NCBI GenBank assembly: GCA_963580455.1
Contig: OY756968.1
Span: forward strand, 24,769,996 to 24,833,995
Length of the DNA: 64,000 nucleotides
Reading direction: 5' to 3'
From: Euonymus europaeus
Lineage: Eukaryota > Streptophyta > Magnoliopsida > Celastrales > Celastraceae
Positions 11,001-24,300 of this stretch are shown in pieces. The notes under the pieces were generated by a model. The model had not been told where the DNA came from. It saw nothing but the letters and a program-made list of their open reading frames with translations, and did no database searches. Within the stretch, counting starts at the first letter, position 1; each line of letters starts with the position of its first letter. The translations under genes were made by a program, and so were the position numbers.

Positions 11001-14000
11001 CTTGATTTCACACTACATTTCGAGCTCTACAATCCTGGCATTTCGGATTTTGATTTCAGAACTCGTGGCTAGTAGGTCTCCTTTCACCTAGTTAGCCGCG
11101 AAATGTGGTTTCTTTATTTAAACGGTTTTATGAATATCCGTTGACTCCGAGTTCTGAATTCGGTGATTTTTAGCTTGATTTCACACTACATTTCGAGCTC
11201 TACAATCCTGGCGTTTCGGATTTTGATTTCGGAACTCGTGGCTAGTAGGTCTCGTTTCACCTAGTTAGCCGCGAAATGTGGTTTCTTTATGTAGACGGTT
11301 TTATGAATATCCGTTGACTCCGAGTTCTGAATTCGGTGATTTTTAGCTTGATTTCACACTACTTTTCGAGCTCTACAATCCTGGCATTTCGGATTTTTAT
11401 TTCAGAACTCGTGGCTAGTAGGTCTCGTTTCACCTAGTTAGCCCCGAAATGTGGTTTCTTTATGTAAACGGTTTTATGAATATCTGTTGACTCCGAGTTC
11501 TGAATTCGGTCATTTTTAGCTTGATTTCACACTAATTTCCGAGCTCTACAATCCTGGTGTTTCGGATTTTGATTTCAGAGCTCGTGGCTAGTAGGTCTCG
11601 TTTCACTTAGTTAGCCGCGAAATGTGGTTTCTTTACGTAAACGGTTTTATGAATATCCGTTGACTCCGAGTTCTGAATTCGGTGATTTTTAGCTTGATTT
11701 CACACTACTTTTCGAGCTCTACAATCCCGGGGTTTCGGATTTTGATTTCAGAACTCGTGGCTAGTAGGTCTCGTTTCACCTAGTTAGCCGCGAAATGTGG
11801 TTTCTTTACGTAAACGGTTTTATGAATATCCGTTGACTCCGAGTTCTGAATTCGGTGATTTTTAGCTTGATTTCACACTACGTTTTGAGCTCTACAATCC
11901 TGGCATTTCGGATTTTGATTTCAGAACTCGTGGCTTGTAGGTCTCGTTTCACCTAGTTAGCCGCGAAATGTGGTTTCTTTATGTAGACGGTTTTATGAAT
12001 ATCCGTTGACTCCGAGTTCTGAATTCGGTGATTTTTAGCTTGATTTCACACTACATTTCGAGCTCTACAATCCTGGCGTTTCGGATTTTGATTTCAGAAC
12101 TCGTGGCTTGTAGGTCTCGTTTCACCTAGTTAGCCGCGAAATGTGGTTTCTTTATGTAGACGGTTTTATGAATATCCGTTGACTCCGAGTTCTGAATTCG
12201 GTGATTTTTAGCTTGATTTCACACTACATTTCGAGCTCTACAATCCTGGCGTTTCGGATTTTGATTTCAGAACTCGTGGCTTGTAGGTCTCGTTTCACCT
12301 AGTTAGCCGCGAAATGTGGTTTCTTTACGTAAACGGTTTTATGAATATCCGTTGACTCTGAGTTCTGAATTCGGTGATTTTTAGCTTGATTTCACACTAC
12401 TTTTTGAGCTCTACAATCCTGGCGTTTCTGATTTTGATTTCAGAACTCGTGGCTAGTAGGTCTCGTTTCACCTAGTTAGCCGCGAAATGTGCATTCTTTA
12501 CGTAAACGGTTTTATGAATATCCGTTGACTCCGAGTTCTGAATTCGGTGATTTTTAGCTTGATTTCACACTACTTTTCGAGCTCTACAATCCTGGCATTT
12601 CGGATTTTTATTTCAGAACTCGTGGCTAGTAGGTCTCGTTTCACCTAGTTAGCCCTGAAATGTGGTTTCTTTATGTAAACGGTTTTATGAATATCTGTTG
12701 ACTCCGAGTTCTGAATTCGGTCATTTTTAGCTTGATTTCACACTAATTTTCGAGCTCTACAATCCTGGTGTTTCGGATTTTGATTTCAGAACTCGTGGCT
12801 AGTAGGTCTCGTTTCACCTAGTTAGCCGCGAAATGTGGTTTCTTTACGTAAACGGTTTTATGAATATCCGTTGACTCCGAGTTCTGAATTCGGTGATTTT
12901 TAGCTTGATTTCACACTACTTTTCGAGCTCTACAATCCCGGCGTTTCGGATTTTGATTTCAGAACTCGTGGCTAGTAGGTCTCGTTTCACCTAGTTAGCC
13001 GCGAAATGTGGTTTCTTTACGTAAACGGTTTTATGAATATCCGTTGACTCCGAGTTCTGAATTCGGTGATTTTTAGCTTGATTTCACACTACTTTTTGAG
13101 CTCTACAATCCTGGCTTTTCAGATTTTGATTTCAGAACTCGTGGCTAGTAGGTCTCGTTTCACCTAGTTAGCCGCGAAATGTGGTTTCTTTACGTAAACG
13201 GTTTTATGAATATTCGTTGACTCCGAGTTCTGAATTCGGTGATTTTTAGCTTGATTTCACACTACATTTCGAGCTCTACAATCCTGGTGTTTCGGATTTT
13301 GATTTCAGAACTCGTGGCTTGTAGGTCTCGTTTCACCTAGTTAGCCGCGAAATGTGGTTTCTTTATGTAGACGGTTTTATGAATATCCGTTGACTCCGAG
13401 TTCTGAATTCGGTGATTTTTAGCTTGATTTCACACTACTTTTCGAGCTCTACAATCCTGGCATTTCGGATTTTTATTTCAGAACTCGTGGCTAGTAGGTC
13501 TCGTTTCACCTAGTTAGCCCCGAAATGTGGTTTCTTTATGTAAACGGTTTTATGAATATCTGTTGACTCCGAGTTCTGAATTCGGTCATTTTTAGCTTGA
13601 TTTCACACTAGTTTTCGAGCTCTACAATCCTGGTGTTTCGGATTTTGATTTCAGAACTCGTGGCTAGTTCGACTTGTTTCACCTAGTTAGCCGCGAAATG
13701 TGGTTTCTTTACGTAAACGGTTTTATGAATATCCGTTGACTCCGAGTTCTGAATTCGGTGATTTTTAGCTTGATTTCACACTACATTTCGAGCTCTACAA
13801 TCCTGGCGTTTCGGATTTTGATTTCAGAACTCGTGGCTTGTAGGTCTCGTTTCACCTAGTTAGCCGCGAAATGTGGTTTCTTTCTGTAGACGGTTTTATG
13901 AATATCCGTTGACTCCGAGTTCTGAATTCGGTGATTTTTAGCTTGATTTCACACTACTTTTCGAGCTCTACAATCCTGGCATTTCGGATTTTTATTTCAG

Positions 14001-14490
14001 AACTCGTGGCCAGTAGGTCTCGTTTCACCTAGTTAGCCCCGAAATGTGGTTTCTTTATGTAAACGGTTTTATGAATATCTGTTGACTCCGAGTTCTGAAT
14101 TCGGTCATTTTTAGCTTGATTTCACACTAATTTTTGAGCTCTACAATCCTGGTGTTTCGGATTTTGATTTCAGAACTAGTGGCTAGTAGGTCTCGTTTCA
14201 CCTAGTTAGCCGCGAAATGTGGTTTCTTTACGTAAACGGTTTTATGAATATCCGTTGACTCCGAGTTCTGAATTCGGTGATTTTTAGCTTGATTTCACAC
14301 TACTTTTCGAGCTCTACAATCCTGGAATTTCGGATTTTTATTTCGGAACTCGTGGCTAGTAGGTCTCGTTTCACCTAGTTAGCCCCGAAATGTGGTTTCT
14401 TTATGTAAACGGTTTTATGAATATCTGTTGACTCCGAGTTCTGAATTCGGTCATTTTTAGCTTGATTTCACACTAATTTTTGAGCTCTAC
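2077..14490. repeat. Block duplicated 62 monomers apart
   Basis: The block 2,077 to about 3,765 recurs at 12,803 to about 14,490, an offset of 10,726 bp (62 x 173). Linked markers are the TTCGACTTGTTTCACC unit start (about 2,941 and 13,667), TGGAATTTCGGATTTTTATT followed by TTTCGGAACTCG (3,616 and 14,342), and CTAATTTTTGAGC (about 3,403 and 14,129). The similarity ends at about 14,500, where the second copy switches to GTTTAAGATTTT, a sequence type that belongs to another block. The span given covers both copies and the unrelated monomer order between them. Confidence 0.8.
4142..9700. repeat. 17-20 monomer imperfect higher-order repeat
   Basis: Markers along 4.1-6.3 kb recur at 7.1-9.7 kb with offsets that grow by whole monomers. 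GTGTATTCTTTACG is at 4,187 and 7,128 (17 monomers), GTGGTATCTTTATG at 4,707 and 7,821 (18), and the TTCGTCTTGTTTCACC unit start at 6,228 and 9,688 (20). One extra monomer in the second copy lies near 7,440-7,612, where two nearly identical CTACATTTCGAG units follow each other. Copies therefore differ by insertion of single whole monomers, as expected from in-register unequal exchange. Confidence 0.75.
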
Positions 14491-17070
14491 AATCCTGGCG
14501 TTTAAGATTTTGATTTCAGAACTCGTGGCTAGTAGGTCTCGTTTCACCTAGTTAGCCGCGAAATGTGGTTTCTTTACGTAAATGGTTTTATGAATATCCG
14601 TTGACTCCGAGTTCTGAATTCGGTGATTTTTAGCTTGATTTCACACTACGTTTTGAGCTCTACAATCCTGGCGTTTCGGATTTTGATTTCAGAACTCGTG
14701 GCTTGTAGGTCTCGTTTCACCTAGTTAGCCGCGAAATGTGGTTTCTTTATGTAGACGGTTTTATGAATATCCGTTGACTCCGAGTTCTGAATTCGGTGAT
14801 TTTTAGCTTGATTTCACACTACTTTTCGAGCTCTACAATCCTGGCGTTTCAGATTTTGATTTCAGAACTCGTGGCTAGTAGGCCTCGTTTCACCTAGTTA
14901 GCCGCGAAATGTGGTTTCTTTATGTAAACGGTTTTATGAATATCTGTTGACTCCGAGTTCTGAATTCGGTGATTTTTAGCTTGATTTCACACTACGTTTT
15001 GAGCTCTACAATCCTGGCGTTTCGGATTTTGATTTCAGAACTCGTGGCTTGTAGGTCTCGTTTCACCTAGTTAGCCGCGAAATGTGGTTTCTTTATGTAG
15101 ACGGTTTTATGAATATCCGTTGACTCCGAGTTCTGAATTCGGTGATTTTTAGCTTGATTTCACACTACATTTCGAGCTCTACAATCCTGGCGTTTCGGAT
15201 TTTGATTTCAGAACTCGTGGCTTGTAGGTCTCGTTTCACCTAGTTAGCCGCGAAATGTGGTTTCTTTATGTAGACGGTTTTATGAATATCCGTTGACTCC
15301 GAGTTCTGAATTCGGTGATTTTTAGCTTGATTTCACACTACTTTTCGAGCTCTACAATCCTGGCATTTCGGATTTTTATTTCAGAACTCGTGGCTAGTAG
15401 GTCTCGTTTCACCTAGTTAGCCGCGAAATGTGGTTTCTTTATGTAAACGGTTTTATGAATATCTGTTGACTCCGAGTTCTGAATTCGGTCATTTTTAGCT
15501 TGATTTCACACTAGTTTTCGAGCTCTACAATCCTGGTGTTTCGGATTTTGATTTCAGAACTCGTGGCTAGTTCGTCTTGTTTCACCTAGTTAACCGCGAA
15601 ATGTGGTTTCTTTACGTAAACGGTTTTATGAATATCCGTTGACTCCGAGTTCTGAATTCGGTGATTTTTAGCTTGATTTCACACTACATTTCGAGCTCTA
15701 CAATCCTGGCGTTTCGGATTTTGATTTCAGAACTCGTGGCTTGTAGGTCTCGTTTCACCTAGTTAGCCGCGAAATGTGGTTTCTTTATGTAGACGATTTT
15801 ATGAATATCCGTTGACTCCGAGTTCTGAATTCGGTGATTTTTAGCTTGATTTCACACTACTTTTCGAGCTCTACAATCCTGGCATTTCGGATTTTTATTT
15901 CAGAACTCGTGGCTAGTAGGTCTCGTTTCACCTAGTTAGCCCCGAAATGTGGTTTCTTTATGTAAACGGTTTTATGAATATCTGTTGACTCCGAGTTCTG
16001 AATTCGGTCATTTTTAGCTTGATTTCACACTAATTTTCGAGCTCTACAATCCTGGTGTTTCGGATTTTGATTTCAGAACTCGTGGCTAGTAGGTCTCGTT
16101 TCACCTAGTTAGCCGCGAAATGTGGTTTCTTTACGTAAACGGTTTTATGAATATCCGTTGACTCTGAGTTCTGAATTCGGTGATTTTTAGCTTGATTTCA
16201 CACTACTTTTTGAGCTCTACAATCCTGGCATTTCAGATTTTTATTTCAGAACTCGTGGCTAGTAGGTCTCGTTTCACCTAGTTAGCCGCGAAATGTGTAT
16301 TCTTTACGTAAACGGTTTTATGAATATCCGTTGACTCCGAGTTCTGAATTCGGTGATTTTTAGCTTGATTTCACACTACTTTTTGAGCTCTACAATCCCG
16401 GCGTTTCGGATTTTGATTTCAAAACTCGTGGCTAGTAGGTCTCGTTTCACCTAGTTAGCCGCGAAATGTGGTTTCTTTACGTAAACGGTTTTATGAATAT
16501 CCGTTGACTCTGAGTTCTGAATTCGGTGATTTTTAGCTTGATTTCACACTACTTTTTGAGCTCTACAATCCTGGCGTTTCAGATTTTGATTTCAGAACTC
16601 GTGGCTAGTAGGTCTCGTTTCACCTAGTTAGCCGCGAAATGTGTATTCTTTACGTAAACGGTTTTATGAATATTCGTTGACTCCGAGTTCTGAATTCGGT
16701 GATTTTTAGCTTGATTTCACACTACGTTTTGAGCTCTACAATCCTGGCGTTTCAGATTTTTATTTCAGAACTCGTGGCTAGTAGGTCTCGTTTCACCTAG
16801 TTAGCCGCGAAATGTGGTTCCTTTACGTAAACAGTTTTATGAATATCCGTTGACTCCGAGTTCTGAATTCGGTGATTTTTAGCTTGATTTCACACTACAT
16901 TTCGAGCTCTACAATCCTGGCGTTTCGGATTTTGATTTCAGAACTCGTGGCTAGTAGGTCTCGTTTCACCTAGTTAGCCGCGAAATGTGGTTTCTTTATT
17001 TAAACGGTTTTATGAATATCCGTTGACTCCGAGTTCTGAATTCGGTGATTTTTAGCTTGATTTCACACTA
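8600..17070. repeat. 15-monomer block duplicated 34 monomers apart
   Basis: About 8,600-11,190 recurs at about 14,480-17,070, an offset of 5,882 bp (34 x 173). Checked pairs are GTTTAAGATTTT (8,621 and 14,503), TTCGTCTTGTTTCACCTAGTTAACC (9,688 and 15,570) and GGTTCCTTTACGTAAACAG (10,936 and 16,818). The match breaks at about 11,190/17,070. It resumes near 11,227/17,801 (TTTCGGAACTCG) at an offset of 38 monomers, so net four monomers were added in the second copy. Confidence 0.8.
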
Positions 17071-17900
17071 CCTTTTGAGCTCTACAATCCTGGCGTTTCA
17101 GATTTTGATTTCAGAACTCGTGGCTAGTAGGTCTCGTTTCACCTAGTTAGCCGCGAAATGTGTATTCTTTACGTAAACGGTTTTATGAATATCCGTTGAC
17201 TCCGAGTTCTGAATTCGGTGATTTTTAGCTTGATTTCACACTACTTTTCGAGCTCTACAATCCCGGCGTTTCGGATTTTGATTTCAAAACTCGTGGCTAG
17301 TAGGTCTCGTTTCACCTAGTTAGCCGCGAAATGTGGTTTCTTTACGTAAACGGTTTTATGAATATCCGTTGACTCTGAGTTCTGAATTCGGTGATTTTTA
17401 GCTTGATTTCACACTACTTTTTGAGCTCTACAATCCTGGCGTTTCAGATTTTGATTTCAGAACTCGTGGCTAGTAGGTCTCGTTTCACCTAGTTAGCCGC
17501 GAAATGTGTATTCTTTACGTAAACGGTTTTATGAATATTCGTTGACTCCGAGTTCTGAATTCGGTGATTTTTAGCTTGATTTCACACTACGTTTTGAGCT
17601 CTACAATCCTGGCGTTTCAGATTTTTATTTCAGAACTCGTGGCTAGTAGGTCTCGTTTCACCTAGTTAGCCGCGAAATGTGGTTCCTTTACGTAAACAGT
17701 TTTATGAATATCCGTTGACTTCGAGTTCTGAATTCGGTGATTTTTAGCTTGATTTCACACTACATTTCGAGCTCTACAATCCTGGCGTTTCGGATTTTGA
17801 TTTCGGAACTCGTGGCTAGTAGGTCTCGTTTCACCTAGTTAGCCGCGAAATGTGGTTTCTTTATGTAGACGGTTTTATGAATATCCGTTGACTCCGAGTT
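16200..17900. repeat. 5-monomer tandem duplication (865 bp)
   Basis: GGTTCCTTTACGTAAACAG occurs at 16,818 and again at 17,683, exactly five monomers later. The flanking order is the same: a GTGTATTC unit, a CCCGGCGTTTCGG unit with CAAAACTCG, a CTCTGAG unit and a second GTGTATTC unit with ATTCG. This duplication explains most of the offset change in the neighbouring 34/38-monomer block. Boundaries are approximate. Confidence 0.75.
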
Positions 17901-19379
17901 CTGAATTCGGTGATTTTTAGCTTGATTTCACACTACTTTTCGAGCTCTACAATCCTGGCATTTCGGATTTTTATTTCAGAACTCGTGGCTAGTAGGTCTC
18001 GTTTCACCTAGTTAGCCCCGAAATGTGGTTTCTTTATGTAAACGGTTTTATGAATATCTGTTGACTCCGAGTTCTGAATTCGGTCATTTTTAGCTTGATT
18101 TCACACTAATTTCCGAGCTCTACAATCCTGGTGTTTCGGATTTTGATTTCAGAGCTCGTGGCTAGTAGGTCTCGTTTCACTTAGTTAGCCGCGAAATGTG
18201 GTTTCTTTACGTAAACGGTTTTATGAATATCCGTTGACTCCGAGTTCTGAATTCGGTGATTTTTAGCTTGATTTCACACTACTTTTCGAGCTCTACAATC
18301 CCGGGGTTTCGGATTTTGATTTCAGAACTCGTGGCTAGTAGGTCTCGTTTCACCTAGTTAGCCGCGAAATGTGGTTTCTTTACGTAAACGGTTTTATGAA
18401 TATCCGTTGACTCCGAGTTCTGAATTCGGTGATTTTTAGCTTGATTTCACAATACTTTTTGAGCTCTACAATCCTGGCGTTTCAGATTTTGATTTCAGAA
18501 CTCGTGGCTAGTAGGTCTCGTTTCACCTAGTTAGCCGCGAAATGTGGTTTCTTTACGTAAATGGTTTTATGAATATTCGTTGACTCCGAGTTCTGAATTC
18601 GGTGATTTTTAGCTTGATTTCACACTACGTTTTGAGCTCTACAATCCTGGCGTTTCGGATTTTGATTTCAGAGCTCGTGGCTTGTAGGTCTCGTTTCACC
18701 TAGTTAGCCGCGAAATGTGGTTTCTTTATGTAGACGGTTTTATGAATATCCGTTGACTCCGAGTTCTGAATTCGGTGATTTTTAGCTTGATTTCACACTA
18801 CTTTTCGAGCTCTACAATCCCGGGGTTTCGGATTTTGATTTCAGAACTCGTGGCTAGTAGGTCTCGTTTCACCTAGTTAGCCCCGAAATGTGGTTTCTTT
18901 ATGTAAACGGTTTTATGAATATCTGTTGACTCCGAGTTCTGAATTCGGTGATTTTTAGCTTGATTTCACACTACGTTTTGAGCTCTACAATCCTGGCATT
19001 TCGGATTTTGATTTCAGAACTCGTGGCTTGTAGGTCTCGTTTCACCTAGTTAGCCGCGAAATGTGGTTTCTTTATGTAGACGGTTTTATGAATATCCGTT
19101 GACTCCGAGTTCTGAATTCGGTGATTTTTAGCTTGATTTCACACTACATTTCGAGCTCTACAATCCTGGCGTTTCGGATTTTGATTTCAGAACTCGTGGC
19201 TTGTAGGTCTCGTTTCACCTAGTTAGCCGCGAAATGTGGTTTCTTTATGTAGACGGTTTTATGAATATCCGTTGACTCTGAGTTCTGAATTCGGTGATTT
19301 TTAGCTTGATTTCACACTACTTTTCGAGCTCTACAATCCTGGCATTTCGGATTTTTATTTCAGAACTCGTTGCTAGTAG

Positions 19380-22300
19380 GTCTCGTTTCACCTAGTTAGC
19401 CGCGAAATGTGTATTCTTTACGTAAACGGTTTTATGAATATTCGTTGACTCCGAGTTCTGAATTCGGTGATTTTTAGCTTGATTTCACACTACGTTTTGA
19501 GCTCTACAATCCTGGCGTTTCAGATTTTTATTTCAGAACTCGTGGCTAGTAGGTCTCGTTTCACCTAGTTAGCCGCGAAATGTGGTTCCTTTACGTAAAC
19601 AGTTTTATGAATATCCGTTGACTCCGAGTTCTGAATTCGGTGATTTTTAGCTTGATTTCACACTACATTTCGAGCTCTACAATCCTGGCGTTTCGGATTT
19701 TGATTTCAGAACTCGTGGCTAGTAGGTCTCGTTTCACCTAGTTAGCCGCGAAATGTGGTTTCTTTATTTAAACGGTTTTATGAATATCCGTTGACTCCGA
19801 GTTCTGAATTCGGTGATTTTTAGCTTGATTTCACACTACTTTTTGAGCTCTACAATCCTGGCGTTTCTGATTTTGATTTCAGAACTCGTGGCTAGTAGGT
19901 CTCGTTTCACCTAGTTAGCCGCGAAATGTGCATTCTTTACGTAAACGGTTTTATGAATATCCGTTGACTCCGAGTTCTGAATTCGGTGATTTTTAGCTTG
20001 ATTTCACACTACTTTTCGAGCTCTACAATCCCGGCGTTTCGGATTTTAATTTCAGAACTCGTGGCTAGTAGGTCTCGTTTCACCTAGTTAGCCGCGAAAT
20101 GTGGTTTCTTTACGTAAACGGTTTTATGAATATCCGTTGACTCTGAGTTCTGAATTCGGTGATTTTTAGCTTGATTTCACACTACTTTTTGAGCTCTACA
20201 ATCCTGGCCTTTCAGATTTTGATTTCAGAACTCGTGGCTAGTAGGTCTCGTTTCACCTAGTTAGCCGCGAAATGTGTATTCTTTACGTAAACGGTTTTAT
20301 GAATATTCGTTGACTCCGAGTTCTGAATTCGGTGATTTTTAGCTTGATTTCACACTACGTTTTGAGCTCTACAATCCTGGCGTTTCAGATTTTTATTTCA
20401 GAACTCGTGGCTAGTAGGTCTCGTTTCACCTAGTTAGCCGCGAAATGTGGTTCCTTTACGTAAACAGTTTTATGAATATCCGTTGACTCCGAGTTCTGAA
20501 TTCGGTGATTTTTAGCTTGATTTCACACTACATTTCGAGCTCTACAATCCTGGCGTTTCGGATTTTGATTTCAGAACTCGTGGCTAGTAGGTCTCGTTTC
20601 ACCTAGTTAGCCGCGAAATGTGGTTTCTTTATTTAAACGGTTTTATGAATATCCGTTGACTCCGAGTTCTGAATTCGGTGATTTTTAGCTTGATTTCACA
20701 CTACTTTTTGAGCTCTACAATCCTGGCGTTTCTGATTTTGATTTCAGAACTCGTGGCTAGTAGGTCTCGTTTCACCTAGTTAGCCGCGAAATGTGCATTC
20801 TTTACGTAAACGGTTTTATGAATATCCGTTGACTCCGAGTTCTGAATTCGGTGATTTTTAGCTTGATTTCACACTACTTTTCGAGCTCTACAATCCCGGC
20901 GTTTCGGATTTTAATTTCAGAACTCGTGGCTAGTAGGTCTCGTTTCACCTAGTTAGCCGCGAAATGTGGTTTCTTTACGTAAACGGTTTTATGAATATCC
21001 GTTGACTCTGAGTTCTGAATTCGGTGATTTTTAGCTTGATTTCACACTACTTTTCGAGCTCTACAATTCTGGCCATTCGGATTTTGATTTCAGAACTCGT
21101 TGCTAGTAGGTCTCGTTTCACCTAGTTAGCCGCGAAATGTGGTTTCTTTATGTAGACGGTTTTATGAATATCCGTTGACTCCGAGTTCTGAATTCGGTGA
21201 TTTTTAGCTTGATTTCACACTACGTTTTGAGCTCTACAATCCTGGTGTTTCGGATTTTGATTTCAGAACTCGTGGCTTGTAGGTCTCGTTTCACCTAGTT
21301 AGCCGCGAAATGTGGTTTCTTTATGTAGACGGTTTTATGAATATCCGTTGACTCCGAGTTCTGAATTCGGTGATTTTTAGCTTGATTTCACACTACATTT
21401 CGAGCTCTACAATCCTGGTGTTTCGGATTTTGATTTCAGAACTCGTGGCTAGTAGGTCTCGTTTCACCTAGTTAGCCGCGAAATGTGGTTTCTTTATGTT
21501 GACGGTTTTATGAATATCCGTTGACTCCGAGTTCTGAATTCGGTGATTTTTAGCTTGATTTCACACTACATTTCGAGCTCTACAATCCTGGCATTTCGGA
21601 TTTTTATTTCAGAACTCGTGGCTAGTAGGTCTCGTTTCACCTAGTTAGCCCCGAAATGTGGTTTCTTTATGTAAACGGTTTTATGAATATCCGTTGACTC
21701 CGAGTTCTGAATTCGGTGATTTTTAGCTTGATTTCACATTACTTTTCGAGCTCTACAATCCTGGCGTTTCAGATTTTGATTTCAGAACTCGTGGCTAGTA
21801 GGTCTCGTTTCACCTAGTTAGCCGCGAAATGTGGTTTCTTTACGTAAATGGTTTTATGAATATCTGTTGACTCCGAGTTCTGAATTCGGTCATTTTTAGC
21901 TTGATTTCACACTAATTTCCGAGCTCTACAATCCTGGTGTTTCGGATTTTGATTTCAGAGCTCGTGGCTAGTAGGTCTCGTTTCACTTAGTTAGCCGCGA
22001 AATGTGGTTTCTTTACGTAAACGGTTTTATGAATATCCGTTGACTCCGAGTTCTGAATTCGGTGATTTTTAGCTTGATTTCACACTACTTTTCGAGCTCT
22101 ACAATCCCGGGGTTTCGGATTTTGATTTCAGAACTCGTGGCTAGTAGGTCTCGTTTCACCTAGTTAGCCGCGAAATGTGGTTTCTTTACGTAAACGGTTT
22201 TATGAATATCCGTTGACTCCGAGTTCTGAATTCGGTGATTTTTAGCTTGATTTCACAATACTTTTTGAGCTCTACAATCCTGGCGTTTCAGATTTTGATT

Positions 22301-24300
22301 TCAGAACTCGTGGCTAGTAGGTCTCGTTTCACCTAGTTAGCCGCGAAATGTGGTTTCTTTACGTAAATGGTTTTATGAATATTCGTTGACTCCGAGTTCT
22401 GAATTCGGTGATTTTTAGCTTGATTTCACACTACGTTTTGAGCTCTACAATCCTGGCGTTTCGGATTTTGATTTCAGAACTCGTGGCTTGTAGGTCTCGT
22501 TTCACCTAGTTAGCCGCGAAATGTGGTTTCTTTATGTAGACGGTTTTATGAATATCCGTTGACTCCGAGTTCTGAATTCGGTGATTTTTAGCTTGATTTC
22601 ACACTACTTTTCGAGCTCTACAATCCTGGCATTTCGGATTTTTATTTCAGAACTCGTGGCTAGTAGGTCTCGTTTCACCTAGTTAGCCCCGAAATGTGGT
22701 TTCTTTATGTAAACGGTTTTATGAATATCTGTTGACTCCGAGTTCTGAATTCGGTGATTTTTAGCTTGATTTCACACTACGTTTTGAGCTCTACAATCCT
22801 GGCATTTCGGATTTTGATTTCAGAACTCGTGGCTTGTAGGTCTCGTTTCACCTAGTTAGCCGCGAAATGTGGTTTCTTTATGTAGACGGTTTTATGAATA
22901 TCCGTTGACTCCGAGTTCTGAATTCGGTGATTTTTAGCTTGATTTCACACTACATTTCGAGCTCTACAATCCTGGCGTTTCGGATTTTGATTTCAGAACT
23001 CGTGGCTTGTAGGTCTCGTTTCACCTAGTTAGCCGCGAAATGTGGTTTCTTTATGTAGACGGTTTTAGGAATATCCGTTGACTCCGAGTTCTGAATTCGG
23101 TGATTTTTAGCTTGATTTCACACTACTTTTCGAGCTCTACAATCCTGGCATTTCGGATTTTTATTTCAGAACTCGTGGCTAGTAGGTCTCGTTTCACCTA
23201 GTTAGCCCCGAAATGTGGTTTCTTTATGTAAACGGTTTTATGAATATCTGTTGACTCCGAGTTCTGAATTCGGTCATTTTTAGCTTGATTTCACACTAAT
23301 TTTCGAGCTCTACAATCCTGGTGTTTCGGATTTTGATTTCAGAACTCGTGGCTAGTAGGTCTCGTTTCACCTAGTTAGCCGCGAAATGTGGTTTCTTTAC
23401 GTAAACGGTTTTATGAATATCCGTTGACTCTGAGTTCTGAATTCGGTGATTTTTAGCTTGATTTCACACTACTTTTTGAGCTCTACAATCCTGGCGTTTC
23501 TGATTTTGATTTCAGAACTCGTGGCTAGTAGGTCTCGTTTCACCTTGTTAGCCGCGAAATGTGCATTCTTTACGTAAACGGTTTTATGAATATCCGTTGA
23601 CTCCGAGTTCTGAATTCGGTGATTTTTAGCTTGATTTCACACTACTTTTCGAGCTCTACAATCCCGGCGTTTCGGATTTTAATTTCAGAACTCGTGGCTA
23701 GTAGGTCTCGTTTCACCTAGTTAGCCGCGAAATGTGGTTTCTTTACGTAAACGGTTTTATGAATATCCGTTGACTCTGAGTTCTGAATTCGGTGATTTTT
23801 AGCTTGATTTCACACTACTTTTTGAGCTCTACAATCCTGGCCTTTCAGATTTTGATTTCAGAACTCGTGGCTAGTAGGTCTCGTTTCACCTAGTTAGCCG
23901 CGAAATGTGTATTCTTTACGTAAACGGTTTTATGAATATTCGTTGACTCCGAGTTCTGAATTCGGTGATTTTTAGCTTGATTTCACACTACGTTTTGAGC
24001 TCTACAATCCTGGCGTTTCAGATTTTTATTTCAGAACTCGTGGCTAGTAGGTCTCGTTTCACCTAGTTAGCCGCGAAATGTGGTTCCTTTACGTAAACAG
24101 TTTTATGAATATCCGTTGACTCCGAGTTCTGAATTCGGTGATTTTTAGCTTGATTTCACACTACATTTCGAGCTCTACAATCCTGGCGTTTCGGATTTTG
24201 ATTTCAGAACTCGTGGCTAGTAGGTCTCGTTTCACCTAGTTAGCCGCGAAATGTGGTTTCTTTATTTAAACGGTTTTATGAATATCCGTTGACTCCGAGT
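19380..24300. repeat. 5-monomer block in two tandem copies plus one dispersed copy
   Basis: The block carries, in order, GTGCATTCTTTACG, GGATTTTAATTTCAG, a CTCTGAG unit, GTGTATTCTTTACG and GGTTCCTTTACGTAAACAG. GCATTC lies at 19,930 and 20,795 (865 bp, five monomers), with a third copy at 23,563. The TTCCTTTACG marker lies at 19,586, 20,451 and 24,084. The third copy has a private CACCTTGTTAG change near 23,543. Tandem copies end near 21,050, where the sequence joins a TCTGGCCATTCGG unit. Confidence 0.75.
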
